This document shows positions 1 to 9,056 of a stretch of 64,000 bases of DNA, piece by piece. The notes under the pieces are model-generated. The model was not told where the DNA came from. It saw only the letters and a list, made by a program, of their open reading frames with translations, and ran no database searches. Origin of the DNA: Corynebacterium jeddahense (GTDB taxonomy: Bacteria; Actinomycetota; Actinomycetes; Mycobacteriales; Mycobacteriaceae); assembly GCF_028609865.1 (NCBI RefSeq), contig NZ_CP063194.1, positions 1,736,001 to 1,800,000 of the forward strand, in the 5' to 3' direction. Each line of letters starts with the position of its first letter. Within the stretch, counting starts at the first letter, position 1. A program made the translations under genes and the position numbers.

Positions 1-446
1 CCTTGCACCTCGGCGCGGCACTGGCCGGCGCGGACGACACGACGATCGAGGCCTTCCGCGGCTACGGGCGCGACATCGGCATCGCCTTCCAACTCCGCGA
101 CGACCTGCTTGGTGTCTTCGGCGACCCGGCCGTCACCGGCAAGCCCGCGGGCGACGACCTGCGCGAGGGCAAGCGCACCGTGCTTTTCGCCACCGCGCTC
201 GAGCTACTCGACGAGCACGACCCGTCCGCCGCGCAAGAGCTGCGCGACGGCATCGGCCAGGTCAGCGACCCGGCAGGCCTCGCCCGCCTCGCGCAGCTCA
301 TCCGCGACAGTGGCGCCGAAGACGCCGTGGAGGCCCGCATCAACGAGCTCACGGCCTCGGGCCTGCGCCACCTCGACGGGGTCGACGACGACGCGGCGCA
401 GGCGCTCACCGCGCTCGCCCGCAAGGCCACGGACCGGCGCATGTGA
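1..446 (+). CDS. idsA: Polyprenyl (geranylgeranyl) diphosphate synthase, C-terminal part
   Basis: The gene is cut by the window start, so only about 147 C-terminal residues are visible, ending at TGA 444-446. Polyprenyl synthetases condense isopentenyl diphosphate onto allylic diphosphates, supplying prenyl chains for menaquinone, decaprenyl phosphate or carotenoids. The second aspartate-rich motif is visible as FQLRDDLLGVFGD, followed by the usual TGKPAGDDLREGKRT segment that closes over the diphosphate. The next gene, a polyprenyl-phosphomannose-dependent mannosyltransferase, overlaps its stop by 4 nt, so the pair is probably translationally coupled. The idsA name rests on the same idsA-mptA order in C. 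glutamicum; chain length cannot be judged without the first DDxxD region. Confidence 0.85.
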   Translation, partial: LHLGAALAGADDTTIEAFRGYGRDIGIAFQLRDDLLGVFGDPAVTGKPAGDDLREGKRTVLFATALELLDEHDPSAAQELRDGIGQVSDPAGLARLAQLIRDSGAEDAVEARINELTASGLRHLDGVDDDAAQALTALARKATDRRM

Positions 447-1930
447 TGCGGGCAACCCCCACGACCGTAGGCGTCTACGCGTGCGCCCTCATCGCCATCG
501 GCTCGTTCGGCGCCGGCGCAACGCGTTACCGCGGCGGCCTCATGCGCGAGGTGGGCCTCGAGCAGCTCACGTACGGCCACGGCCGGGGGCTCATGGACAC
601 TTCGCTCACCGCGGGCATCGTCGCGCTCGTCGTCTGCTGGGTGTGGCTCTGGCGCACCCGCCCAACGGCTGCCGAGGTGCGGCGCGCCGTCGTGGCGTGG
701 GCCGCCCCGCTCGCGCTGAGCGCCCCGATCCTGTCGCGCGACGTCTACTCCTACCTTATGCAGGGCGCGATGCTGCGCGACGGTTTCGACCCCTACACCG
801 AGGGCGCGGCCATCAACCCCGGCCCGTACCTCTGGGAAGTCTCCCACGACTGGCGCAACACCACCACCCCGTACGGCCCGCTCCACCTCGGCATCGGCCG
901 CGCGGTGACCACGCTCGTCGGCGACAACGTCACGGCGGGCGTCATCGCCTACCGCTGCATCGCGCTCGCCGGCTTCGCGCTCATCGCGTGGAGCGTGCCC
1001 CGCATCGCGCGCGCCGTCGGCGGGGACCCGGGGCTCGCGCTCTGGCTCGGCGTGGCCAACCCGGTCATGCTGCTGCACCTCATCGGTGGCATGCACAACG
1101 AGGCGGTCATGGTCGGCCTGGTCAACGTCGGCCTGCTCGCCTGCCTGCGCATGCGCCGGTGCACGCCGGGCATCGCGCTCATCGCGCTCGCCGTCTCGCT
1201 CAAGGCCACCGCGGCGGTGGCCCTCCCCTTCGTCGTCTGGCTCATGGCGAAGCGCCGCGGCAAGTGGCTGAGCATCCTGCCGTGCGGCGCCTGGGCCGCC
1301 GCCGTCACCGCCGCCGTGCTCGAGGCGGTGACGTGGGTGTGCGGCTCCTCGTGGGGCTGGGTGGAGCAGCTCTCCGGCAACTCGAAGGTGATCAACCCCC
1401 TCGCAGGCCCCACTCTGGCCGCGGAGCTGCTCACCCCGTTGCTCCAGCTTTTCGACGATACGTTCCGCTACAACGCCGTCCTCAACGTGACCCGCGCGGT
1501 GTGCAGCGTGCTCATGCTCGCCGGGCTCGTCGCGGTGTGGTGGATCTACCGCCCGCGCGAGGGCCGCGAGTACGGGCGCGACGCCGTCGCCGGCACCACG
1601 GCCGCGTACGCCGTCGCGTTCGCCACCAACGCCGTGACGCTGCCCTGGTACTACGCCTCGATCATCTCGCTCGCTGGCGCGTTCCGCCCCCCAGTGTGGG
1701 TGCAGCGGATCACCGTCGGGGCGTCGATAATCGTCGCCCTCGCGTTTCAGGGCAGCGGCAACCACCGCCTTTACTCGGTGTGGTTCCTCGCCGCGGCGGC
1801 AACCGCCGCCGTCGTCGCGGTGCAGTGGATCGCTAGAACGCCATCGCCTGCGCGCGACGGATCACTTCCCGCGCCTTCTGGCCGTGGAGCGCGTCCACGG
1901 GGCGCCCGGGCAGCGAATCGTCCGGCGTGA
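443..1930 (+). CDS. mptA: Alpha-(1->6)-mannopyranosyltransferase MptA (GT-C, integral membrane)
   Basis: Polytopic membrane protein of about 495 aa, matching the polyprenol-phosphomannose-dependent GT-C mannosyltransferases that extend the alpha-1,6-mannan core of lipomannan/lipoarabinomannan outside the membrane. Many hydrophobic helices are visible, and the loop SAPILSRDVYSYLMQGAML carries the acidic residue typical of the first extracytoplasmic loop. The start is GTG 443 or ATG 446; both overlap or abut the idsA stop. Position after idsA and near pknL supports MptA rather than MptB. The last about 33 codons (after the helix ending near 1832) are Arg/Pro/Gly-rich and overlap the convergent gene by 98 bp, so the tail is probably an extension past an ancestral stop. 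Confidence 0.85.
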   Translation: MMRATPTTVGVYACALIAIGSFGAGATRYRGGLMREVGLEQLTYGHGRGLMDTSLTAGIVALVVCWVWLWRTRPTAAEVRRAVVAWAAPLALSAPILSRDVYSYLMQGAMLRDGFDPYTEGAAINPGPYLWEVSHDWRNTTTPYGPLHLGIGRAVTTLVGDNVTAGVIAYRCIALAGFALIAWSVPRIARAVGGDPGLALWLGVANPVMLLHLIGGMHNEAVMVGLVNVGLLACLRMRRCTPGIALIALAVSLKATAAVALPFVVWLMAKRRGKWLSILPCGAWAAAVTAAVLEAVTWVCGSSWGWVEQLSGNSKVINPLAGPTLAAELLTPLLQLFDDTFRYNAVLNVTRAVCSVLMLAGLVAVWWIYRPREGREYGRDAVAGTTAAYAVAFATNAVTLPWYYASIISLAGAFRPPVWVQRITVGASIIVALAFQGSGNHRLYSVWFLAAAATAAVVAVQWIARTPSPARDGSLPAPSGRGARPRGARAANRPA

Positions 1931-2195
1931 AGAGGAAGGCGAGGATCTCGTTGTCGTCGAAGCCGCCGTCCGACAGCACCGTGATCGCGCCCGAGACGAA
2001 CTTGCTCAGGCCGTCCTCGCCCAGCAGGCGTTCGGGGATGAACTTCTTGCCGTCCTTGACGTAGACCACGAGCTTGCGGGCGCCGACGTAGTCGTGCACC
2101 TTCGTCACCGGCACGCCGAGCGCTTCCGCGGCGTCGGGGAGGGCCAACAGGGTTTCGTCGCTAAGCAATTGCTCGAGATTCGTTTGTGCGCTCAC
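1833..2195 (-). CDS. Rv2175c-family DNA-binding protein, presumed PknL substrate
   Basis: About 120 aa with a winged-helix/MerR-like helix-turn-helix (LPDAAEALGVPVTKVHDYV) and a C-terminal Rv2175c domain. In M. tuberculosis the homologue Rv2175c is a DNA-binding protein phosphorylated by PknL, and here it sits divergently next to pknL. I chose GTG 2195 (VSAQTNLEQLL) because an upstream ATG at 2243 would run inside pknL. A TAGAAT box on the minus strand (2209-2204) lies 8 nt before the GTG, suggesting a leaderless or nearly leaderless mRNA. Its 3' end overlaps the tail of mptA by 98 bp. The DNA target is unknown. Confidence 0.8.
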   Translation of the reverse strand: MSAQTNLEQLLSDETLLALPDAAEALGVPVTKVHDYVGARKLVVYVKDGKKFIPERLLGEDGLSKFVSGAITVLSDGGFDDNEILAFLFTPDDSLPGRPVDALHGQKAREVIRRAQAMAF

Positions 2196-2203
2196 GGTCG
2201 GCG

Positions 2204-2213
2204 ATTCTACCCT
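2204..2213. promoter_or_regulatory. Symmetric divergent -10 boxes for pknL and the Rv2175c-type gene
   Basis: The plus-strand box TACCCT (2208-2213) stands 7 nt before the pknL ATG. The minus-strand box TAGAAT (2209-2204) stands 8 nt before the GTG of the Rv2175c-type gene. The two hexamers share the TA at 2208-2209, giving an A-N3-TA-N3-T arrangement in an intergenic gap of only 25 bp. I see no clear -35 elements. Both transcripts would be leaderless, and the kinase and its presumed substrate would be co-expressed. Confidence 0.55.
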
Positions 2214-2220
2214 TGAGCCC

Positions 2221-3594
2221 ATGGCAACCTTGAGCGCAGGCACGACCCTCGACGGGCGCTACGTCGTCGACCGCGCTATCGCGCGCGGGGGCATGGCCAC
2301 CGTGTACCGCTGCGTGGACATGCGGCTGGGGCGCGAGGTGGCGGCGAAGGTGATGCACGAGCAGTACGTCCACGACGAGGTCTTCCGCGAGCGCTTCCGC
2401 CGCGAGGCCCGAGCGATGGCCCAGCTCAGCCACCCAAACCTGGTCAACGTGTACGACTTCTCCGCCGCCGGGGACGAGGTCTTTCTCATCATGGAGCTCA
2501 TCACCGGCGGCACCCTGCGCGAGCTGCTCGCCGAGCGCGGGCCGATGCCCCCGCACGCTGCGGCGGCGGTCATGCGCGGGATGCTCACCGGGCTTTCCGT
2601 GGTGCACGACAAGGGCATGGTCCACCGCGACATCAAGCCGGACAACGTGCTCATCGACACCTCGAGCCTGGTGAAGCTCTCCGACTTCGGGCTCGTGCGC
2701 GCCGCCGCGGACGCGACGCAGTCGACGGACCAGATCGTGGGCACCGTCGCCTACCTCTCCCCCGAGCAGGTCGACGGCAGCCCGCTCACCGCGGCCTCCG
2801 ACGTGTACTCCGCCGGCATCGTCCTCTTCGAGCTGCTCACCGGGCACACCCCGTTTACCGGCGAGACGCCGCTCGCCCACGCCTACGCGCGCCTGCGCAC
2901 GGACGTGCCCGCGCCGTCATCGAAGATCGCCGGGGTGCCCAAGCTTTTCGACGAGCTCGTCGCCACCGCCACCGCCCGCCAGCCCGCGGACCGGTTCCGC
3001 GACGCCGCTGACTTCCTCGCCGCCCTCGACGACGTCGCCCGTGAACTCGGCCTGCCCGATTACACGGTGCCCGCGCCCCGCAACGCCGCGGCGCACCGGG
3101 CCGCCGAGCACCCGACGACCGTGCGCGCGGCGGGCGGCGCGGCCGGCGCCGCGGGTGGCGCGGGCGGTGCTGCGGGCGCTGCGAGTGGCGCGGGCGGTGC
3201 TGCGGGCGGCGCGGCCGAGCAGCGCCTCTTCCCAGGCGACGAAGCACCGACGCGTGTCGCCCCCGTGGCCCGGCCGGCGCAGGGGCAAGAACGTTCCGCC
3301 GCGCGCAGCCAGTGGCCGGCGGCCGCGGCGCGTGCGGGCGGTGCGGCGGGTGCGGTGCCTGGCGCGGCACCCGCTGCGGCTGCGCCTCGGCCCGTGCCCG
3401 CACAGCCACCCGCCGCGTCGCGGCCGCCCGCGCCCCGGCGCGCCGTGCGGCCGGTGTCGAACCGCTCCCCGCTCGGCGTTGCGCTGTACACGCTGCTCGC
3501 GATCGTCGCCGTCGTTGCCGTCGCGGTCGGCGCGTGGTGGTTCGGCTCGGGGATGTACGGGGAGCTGCCGGAGATCGTCGTCCCCCAGCAGTAG
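2221..3594 (+). CDS. pknL: Serine/threonine protein kinase PknL, short form without PASTA domains
   Basis: 457-aa Hanks-type kinase. The kinase domain spans about residues 12-275, with a glycine loop (AIARGGMATVY), invariant Lys43 in VAAKVMHE, catalytic HRDIKPDNVL (Asp137), DFG and the SPEQ activation-segment end. A linker of about 140 residues follows, very rich in Ala, Gly and Pro, including AAGGA-type repeats around residues 303-333. One membrane helix (about 419-441) is followed by only about 15 external residues. As I recall, C. glutamicum PknL carries extracellular PASTA repeats whereas M. tuberculosis PknL does not; the tail LPEIVVPQQ resembles the first strand of a PASTA unit and then stops. 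The 3' end is part of a 188-bp tandem duplication. TACCCT lies 7 nt before the ATG, suggesting a leaderless message. Confidence 0.9.
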   Translation: MATLSAGTTLDGRYVVDRAIARGGMATVYRCVDMRLGREVAAKVMHEQYVHDEVFRERFRREARAMAQLSHPNLVNVYDFSAAGDEVFLIMELITGGTLRELLAERGPMPPHAAAAVMRGMLTGLSVVHDKGMVHRDIKPDNVLIDTSSLVKLSDFGLVRAAADATQSTDQIVGTVAYLSPEQVDGSPLTAASDVYSAGIVLFELLTGHTPFTGETPLAHAYARLRTDVPAPSSKIAGVPKLFDELVATATARQPADRFRDAADFLAALDDVARELGLPDYTVPAPRNAAAHRAAEHPTTVRAAGGAAGAAGGAGGAAGAASGAGGAAGGAAEQRLFPGDEAPTRVAPVARPAQGQERSAARSQWPAAAARAGGAAGAVPGAAPAAAAPRPVPAQPPAASRPPAPRRAVRPVSNRSPLGVALYTLLAIVAVVAVAVGAWWFGSGMYGELPEIVVPQQ

Positions 3595-3703
3595 CGCGCA
3601 AAACCGGCTACCAGGGACCGGCTTACCGACGAAAAACGGTGCGGTAGCCGGTTCCAAGTAGCCGGTTTTGCGGTGGACGGGGGCCCGCGGCGCGTTCGCG
3701 CGG
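3516..3703 (+). repeat. 188-bp direct repeat, copy 1 (pknL end plus downstream hairpin)
   Basis: Bases 3516-3703 recur at 3724-3911 with a single difference that I can see (A at 3613, G at 3821). This copy contains the last 26 codons and stop of pknL, a long palindrome and the start of a GC-rich repeat. The 20-bp spacer 3704-3723 resembles the sequence around the aroG stop (GCTAGTAGC). Confidence 0.95.
3597..3672. terminator. Long palindrome, candidate bidirectional terminator (repeat family copy 1)
   Basis: The arms pair over about 30 nt: CGCAAAACCGGCTAC at 3597-3611 with its exact complement at 3658-3672, and an inner second half-site ACCGGCT pairing with AGCCGGT. The loop is A-rich (ACGAAAAA). 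A-runs on one side and T-runs on the other would let it terminate both pknL and the convergent aroG. The two-half-site design recurs at 3805-3880 and around both IS copies. Confidence 0.7.
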
Positions 3704-3723
3704 GCGCCGACGCTAGTAGCGTC

Positions 3724-3911
3724 TGCCGTCGCGGTCGGCGCGTGGTGGTTCGGCTCGGGGATGTACGGGGAGCTGCCGGAGATCGTCGTCCCCCAGCAGT
3801 AGCGCGCAAAACCGGCTACCGGGGACCGGCTTACCGACGAAAAACGGTGCGGTAGCCGGTTCCAAGTAGCCGGTTTTGCGGTGGACGGGGGCCCGCGGCG
3901 CGTTCGCGCGG
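3724..3911 (+). repeat. 188-bp direct repeat, copy 2
   Basis: Second copy of the block at 3516-3703. It carries an orphan copy of the pknL C-terminal codons with no kinase in front, so this piece is not a gene. A single substitution between the copies suggests a recent duplication. Confidence 0.95.
3805..3880. terminator. Long palindrome, duplicated copy (repeat family copy 2)
   Basis: Same hairpin as at 3597-3672, shifted by exactly 208 bp, with G instead of A in the inner arm. It lies between the duplicated pknL tail and the aroG 3' end and is the copy nearer to aroG. Confidence 0.7.
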
Positions 3912-3972
3912 CGGACGGGGCCCGCGGAACGTTCGCGCGGTGGACGGGGGCCCGCGGCGCGTTCGCGCGGCG
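3879..3972 (+). repeat. GC-rich short tandem repeat, three units
   Basis: Three adjacent units of about 30 bp share GACGGGG(G)CCCGCGG, a 2-nt variable step and CGTTCGCGCG; a fourth unit lies at 3671-3702 inside the first 188-bp repeat. They occupy the gap before aroG and do not look coding. Confidence 0.8.
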
Positions 3973-3981
3973 GAGCCGTCG

Positions 3982-5409
<1,428 letters not shown>

Positions 5410-5447
5410 TTACTGCCTGCGGGTTCCCACGAAGCGGCTGGGCGATC

Positions 5448-5960
5448 TCACATCTTGGAAACGGCGCCGTCGCGGTCAAGCGGCAGCGCGTCGGCGCACA
5501 CGCGGAACTTGCGCAGGTTGTGGCGCGCGTCCACGAGCGCGTCGTGGTTGCCGTCGGGCACTTTCGGCAGCCGGGGCTTGCCCGCCATCTGCCAGTATTG
5601 CTTCAGCTCGCGGGTGTAGCGCGGCAGGTCGTTCGGCAGCCCCGCCATGTCGCCCCAGAGCTGGGCGAGCACGACGTGGTCGTAGGCGCCCACCCACGCC
5701 CACAGCTCCGGGCGGGTCCGCCCCGCCGTGAGAAACGCGTACACCTCGTCGCGGATCTGCGCGGACGGCTTCCACGACGGGTGGCCCGCCCGCGGCAGCT
5801 TGTCCAGCACGTGCGCGCGCACCCACTCGTTCGCGCGGGTGGCGTCGAAGTCGGTGGACACGGCGTAGTACTCCCGCCCGTCCTCGGCGACGATGCCGAT
5901 GCTGACGAGCTCGATCGTGGTGCCGTCCTCGATGAACTCGGTGTCGTAGAAGTACCGCAT
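5448..5960 (-). CDS. 3'-exoribonuclease of the Rv2179c (AS) type
   Basis: 170-aa DEDDh-fold nuclease. The N-terminal MRYFYDTEFIEDG provides the first acidic pair (D and E of DTEF), WAWVGAYDHVVLAQLWGD the next aspartate, and HDALVDARHNLRKF the final His/Asp motif. Homologues degrade short single-stranded RNA from the 3' end and are often annotated as polyadenylate-specific 3'-exoribonuclease AS. I chose ATG 5960, where the family motif begins; upstream codons in the same frame are shadow of the next gene. It follows a small membrane-protein gene by 1 nt, so it is probably in an operon with the acyltransferase genes. Confidence 0.9.
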   Translation of the reverse strand: MRYFYDTEFIEDGTTIELVSIGIVAEDGREYYAVSTDFDATRANEWVRAHVLDKLPRAGHPSWKPSAQIRDEVYAFLTAGRTRPELWAWVGAYDHVVLAQLWGDMAGLPNDLPRYTRELKQYWQMAGKPRLPKVPDGNHDALVDARHNLRKFRVCADALPLDRDGAVSKM

Positions 5961-5961
5961 G

Positions 5962-6204
5962 CTACTTGCGCTGCTCCGCGCGGATCTCCTCGAGCATTTC
6001 GCGTCTCGACGGCACACGTTCCGCACCCTCCGCGCCATCCTCGTCGCCTGCGCTGCCGCGCTTCGGCCAGAACATCACCACCGCTACGGCGGCCACGGCC
6101 AGCGGGCCTGCGAGCTTCGGGTGCCAGCCCGTCTGCGACGCGACGAGGTAGAGCGCGACGACGACGCAGACGAGCACGACGCGCACGATCAACTGCTTGT
6201 TCAC
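5962..6204 (-). CDS. Small membrane protein, 80 aa, function unknown
   Basis: GTG at 6204 overlaps the acyltransferase stop as GTGA, typical of translational coupling. The protein has two hydrophobic segments (about residues 5-23 and 32-47), then a charged, probably cytoplasmic tail ending in SRREMLEEIRAEQRK. It ends 1 nt before the exoribonuclease gene. I do not recognise a family; the position suggests a role linked to the acyltransferase or simply to the membrane. Confidence 0.7.
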   Translation of the reverse strand: MNKQLIVRVVLVCVVVALYLVASQTGWHPKLAGPLAVAAVAVVMFWPKRGSAGDEDGAEGAERVPSRREMLEEIRAEQRK

Positions 6205-6929
6205 GGCCTCGCCCCCTCGGGGTACTCCCCGGTCTCTTCCAGCGATTTCTTCACGTCCGACGCGTAGACGTCGACGTATTGCGTGCCCACCATGTCCGCG
6301 AGGCGCTGCATGCAGTAGTCCGTGAACGGGCGTACCGCCTCGCGCGAGGCGGGGTCGTAGCCGTGCTCGCGCGCCCAGGCGTGCGGGTCGATCTGCTCCG
6401 AGATCTTGATGCGCACCTTCGCCGGGCGCGGGATGGTGGTGCCGATCGGGTTCGCGTTGCGGGTGCCGATCATCGCGGTGAGAATGACGGGCACGCCCGT
6501 CGCCATCGCGACGCGTGCCATCCCGGTGCGCCCCTTGTACACGCGCCCGTCGGGCGAGCGGGTGCCCTCGGGATAGATGCCGAAGAGGTCGCCACGCGCG
6601 AGGACTTCCTCCGCCGCGGCCTGCAGCGTGTCGCCGGCGTCCTTGGATTCCCGGTCGATGGGGATCTGGCCCACCGAGGAGAAGAAGAACTTCTGGATCT
6701 TGCCGGAGACGCCCGTGCCGGTGAAGTACTCCTTCTTCGCCGGGAACGTGAGCTGGCGGCGGACCATGAGCGGCAGGTAGAACGAGTCCATCACCGCCTG
6801 GTGGTTGGACACCAGAATCGCCGCCCCCGCTTTGGGGATGTTCTCCGCGCCGTAGATGCGCGGGCGGTTCCACACGAGCAGCGGCGGCCCGAGGATAGCT
6901 TTGAACAGGGAATACCGCTTGTTTTCCAT
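6201..6929 (-). CDS. 1-acyl-sn-glycerol-3-phosphate acyltransferase family protein
   Basis: 242-aa PlsC-family acyltransferase. The catalytic HX4D motif is seen as NHQAVMD, the phosphate-binding motif as YPEGTRSPDG and a further conserved block as VPVILTAMIGT. The family transfers fatty acyl groups from acyl-CoA or acyl-ACP to lysophosphatidate or related acceptors at the inner membrane face. I chose ATG 6929 (MENKRYSLFK), because GGGAGAAG sits 4 nt upstream of it; ATG 6941 would place that site inside the gene. Neighbouring pimB' suggests phosphatidylinositol-mannoside metabolism, but the acceptor is not determined. Confidence 0.88.
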   Translation of the reverse strand: MENKRYSLFKAILGPPLLVWNRPRIYGAENIPKAGAAILVSNHQAVMDSFYLPLMVRRQLTFPAKKEYFTGTGVSGKIQKFFFSSVGQIPIDRESKDAGDTLQAAAEEVLARGDLFGIYPEGTRSPDGRVYKGRTGMARVAMATGVPVILTAMIGTRNANPIGTTIPRPAKVRIKISEQIDPHAWAREHGYDPASREAVRPFTDYCMQRLADMVGTQYVDVYASDVKKSLEETGEYPEGARP

Positions 6930-6942
6930 CGCTTCTCCCATT

Positions 6943-7905
6943 TTAATGCGGCTCGCGGGCCAAGTCTGCGACCCCGATCATACCCGCCCGGGACCCCAGC
7001 TCCGCGCAGAGGATCTCCGGCAGCGGGCGGTATCCGGCGCCGACGATGTTCGCCTCCATCGCCGCGCGCGCGTCCGCGAGGTACAGGTCGGCGTCGTCGC
7101 TCACACCCCCGCCGAGCACGATCTGGGCCGGGTCGAGGATGTCGGCGACCATCGCCAGGCCGCGCCCGAGCCACGTGGAGAAGCTGTCGAGCGCCGCGAG
7201 CGCGAGCTCGTCGCCCGCGCGTGCGCCGGCCATGATGTCGTGGCCGCTCGCCCGCTTCTCGACGACCGCCCGGTACAGCGGCGCTTTCCGGTACCCGCCG
7301 TTTGTGGCGATGTCGATCGCGCAGTCCACCAGCGACGTGCCGGAGGCGTAGCGCTCGAGGCAGCCCTGCTTGCCACACGAGCACACGCGCCCGCCCGGCA
7401 CGACGGTGATGTGCCCGAACTCCGGGGCCGTGCCGAACGCGCCGCGGTAGATCTCGCCACGGTGCATGAGCGTCGCGCCGATGCCGGTGCCGACGGCGAA
7501 GAACACCCACGTCTCCATGTCGCGGGCGGCGCCGTAGCGGTACTCGCCCCAGGCGGCGGAGTTCGCGTCGTGCTCGAGGCGCACCGGCAACCCGAGCGCC
7601 GCCTCGAGGTCGCGGCGCACCGGCTGGTCGTCGCGCCACGGCAGGTGCGGGGCGAAGCGCACGATCTCGCAGTCCGGGTCCAAGAACCCGGCAATGGCGA
7701 GGCCCACCGCGGCGATGTCGTACTTCCCGCGCAACTCGCCCACCATGCCCACGATCGTGCGGGTGAGCCCGTCCGCGTCGTGCGGGGTGCCGGTGCGGAT
7801 CTCGTCGACGATCGTGCCGCGCGCGTCCACGACGGCGGCGCGCGCGTTCGTGCCGCCGATGTCGAAGCCGACGGTGAGCGCGCCCTCCGGAGTCTGTTCA
7901 GCCAT
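6943..7905 (-). CDS. glk: ROK-family glucokinase
   Basis: 320-aa ROK kinase that phosphorylates glucose to glucose 6-phosphate. Visible motifs are the N-terminal phosphate loop VGFDIGGTNARAAVVD, the catalytic EHDANSAAWGE, the ROK sugar and zinc motif EFGHITVVPGGRVCSCGKQGCLERY and GGGVSDDADLYL near the end. The start is ATG 7905, 11 nt after the pimB' stop. There is no good Shine-Dalgarno sequence; TAAACT on the minus strand (7919-7914), overlapping the pimB' stop codon, is 8 nt upstream and could give an internal leaderless transcript. A perfect 12-bp palindrome, AACTGCGCAGTT (7906-7917), also sits there. Confidence 0.95.
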   Translation of the reverse strand: MAEQTPEGALTVGFDIGGTNARAAVVDARGTIVDEIRTGTPHDADGLTRTIVGMVGELRGKYDIAAVGLAIAGFLDPDCEIVRFAPHLPWRDDQPVRRDLEAALGLPVRLEHDANSAAWGEYRYGAARDMETWVFFAVGTGIGATLMHRGEIYRGAFGTAPEFGHITVVPGGRVCSCGKQGCLERYASGTSLVDCAIDIATNGGYRKAPLYRAVVEKRASGHDIMAGARAGDELALAALDSFSTWLGRGLAMVADILDPAQIVLGGGVSDDADLYLADARAAMEANIVGAGYRPLPEILCAELGSRAGMIGVADLAREPH

Positions 7906-7916
7906 AACTGCGCAGT

Positions 7917-9056
7917 TTAGTCCCGCGGTCCCCGGCACAGCATTGACAGGCGCTGCCCCAGCACGTCCCAGGAGAAGCGCTCCGCAACGTGGGCGCGGCC
8001 GGCGGCGCCCATGCGGGCGCGGCCCCCGGCGTCGTTAAGCAACCGCGCGATTGCCCCCGCGACGGCGGACGCATCTCGCCCGTCGACGACGACGCCGGTG
8101 GCCGCGGTGACGGTCTCCGGGGCGCCGCCGGAGTCGCCGGCGACGACGGGCACGCCGCACGCCTGGGCCTCGAGGTAGACGATGCCGAGGCCCTCGACGT
8201 CGAGCCCGCCGAGTCGGGTGCGCGCGGGCATCGCGAACACGTCGGCGGCCGCGACGATGTCGCGCAGGCGCTCCCGCGGCACCGCACCGGTGAACTGCAC
8301 CCCCTCGACCCCGGCCGCGAGCTCGCACAGCCGCGGCGCGTACGGCCCCTCCCCCACGATGACGAGCTGCGCGCCCGCTGCGTATCGACGGACCTCCGGC
8401 CAGCCCTCGATCAGCACATCCTGCCCCTTACGCGCGACGAGGCGCGAGGCGCACACCACGAGCGGGGCCTCGCCGACGCCGAGGGCGGCGCGGGTGGCGG
8501 CGCGCTCGTCCGGCGTGGCCGGGTGGAAGAACCCCGTGTTTACACCCGACGGCAGCGCCACGTACTTGGGGTGGCCGCCGAGCGCGCCGCGGAGGCGCTC
8601 GAGCGTGTAGTCCGAGATGTATGTCACCGTGTCGGCGCGGCGGCCGATGGCGCGCAGCGCCCCGCGGGCCCCGGACAGCTTCGCCCACCCGACCTCGTGG
8701 CCGTGCGTCGTCGCGATGACGCGGCTTGCCCCCGCGCGCTTGGCCACCCCGCCCATGAGCGCGAGCGGCGCGGCGGCGCCGAACCAGACGGTGTCCACGC
8801 CGCGCTCCCAGACGAGCCGCGCCACCTCGCGCGCGGTCGCGGGCGTGGGCAGCATGACGCGGCGCGGCCAGCGCACGACCTCGAACGGCTGGCTCGCGTC
8901 GTACGCGCGCGCAGCCCTCGCATCCTGGGTCGAGGCGAACACGACGATCGAGTCCGCGCCGTCGCGGCGCACAAGCTCGTCGACGTAGTCCCGCAGATAC
9001 GACTGAATCCCGCCCACGGTGGGCGGGAAGTCGTTGGTGACAAGGAGCGTCTTAAT
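7917..9056 (-). CDS. pimB: GDP-mannose-dependent phosphatidylinositol-monomannoside mannosyltransferase PimB', apparent ATT start
   Basis: GT-B glycosyltransferase of 379 aa that adds the second mannose in phosphatidylinositol mannoside synthesis. The acceptor-side loop TNDFPPTVGGIQSYLRDY is intact, as are the donor-side CASRLVARKGQDVL, RTRLGGLDVEGLGIVYLEAQ (Glu for the nucleotide sugar) and GDSGGAPE. The conserved N-terminus reads back to ATT-AAG-ACG (9056-9048), giving MKTLLVTNDFPP if ATT initiates; no ATG, GTG or TTG exists in frame upstream of GTG 9017, which would delete the catalytic loop. ATT overlaps the upstream stop (ATTAA), so re-initiation is plausible. The length agrees with C. 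glutamicum PimB' (about 381 aa). Confidence 0.88.
   Translation of the reverse strand: MKTLLVTNDFPPTVGGIQSYLRDYVDELVRRDGADSIVVFASTQDARAARAYDASQPFEVVRWPRRVMLPTPATAREVARLVWERGVDTVWFGAAAPLALMGGVAKRAGASRVIATTHGHEVGWAKLSGARGALRAIGRRADTVTYISDYTLERLRGALGGHPKYVALPSGVNTGFFHPATPDERAATRAALGVGEAPLVVCASRLVARKGQDVLIEGWPEVRRYAAGAQLVIVGEGPYAPRLCELAAGVEGVQFTGAVPRERLRDIVAAADVFAMPARTRLGGLDVEGLGIVYLEAQACGVPVVAGDSGGAPETVTAATGVVVDGRDASAVAGAIARLLNDAGGRARMGAAGRAHVAERFSWDVLGQRLSMLCRGPRD

Noticed and set aside
3673..3855. Small plus-strand frames between pknL and aroG
   Set aside because: They come from the duplicated pknL tail and GC-rich repeats; no start signals.
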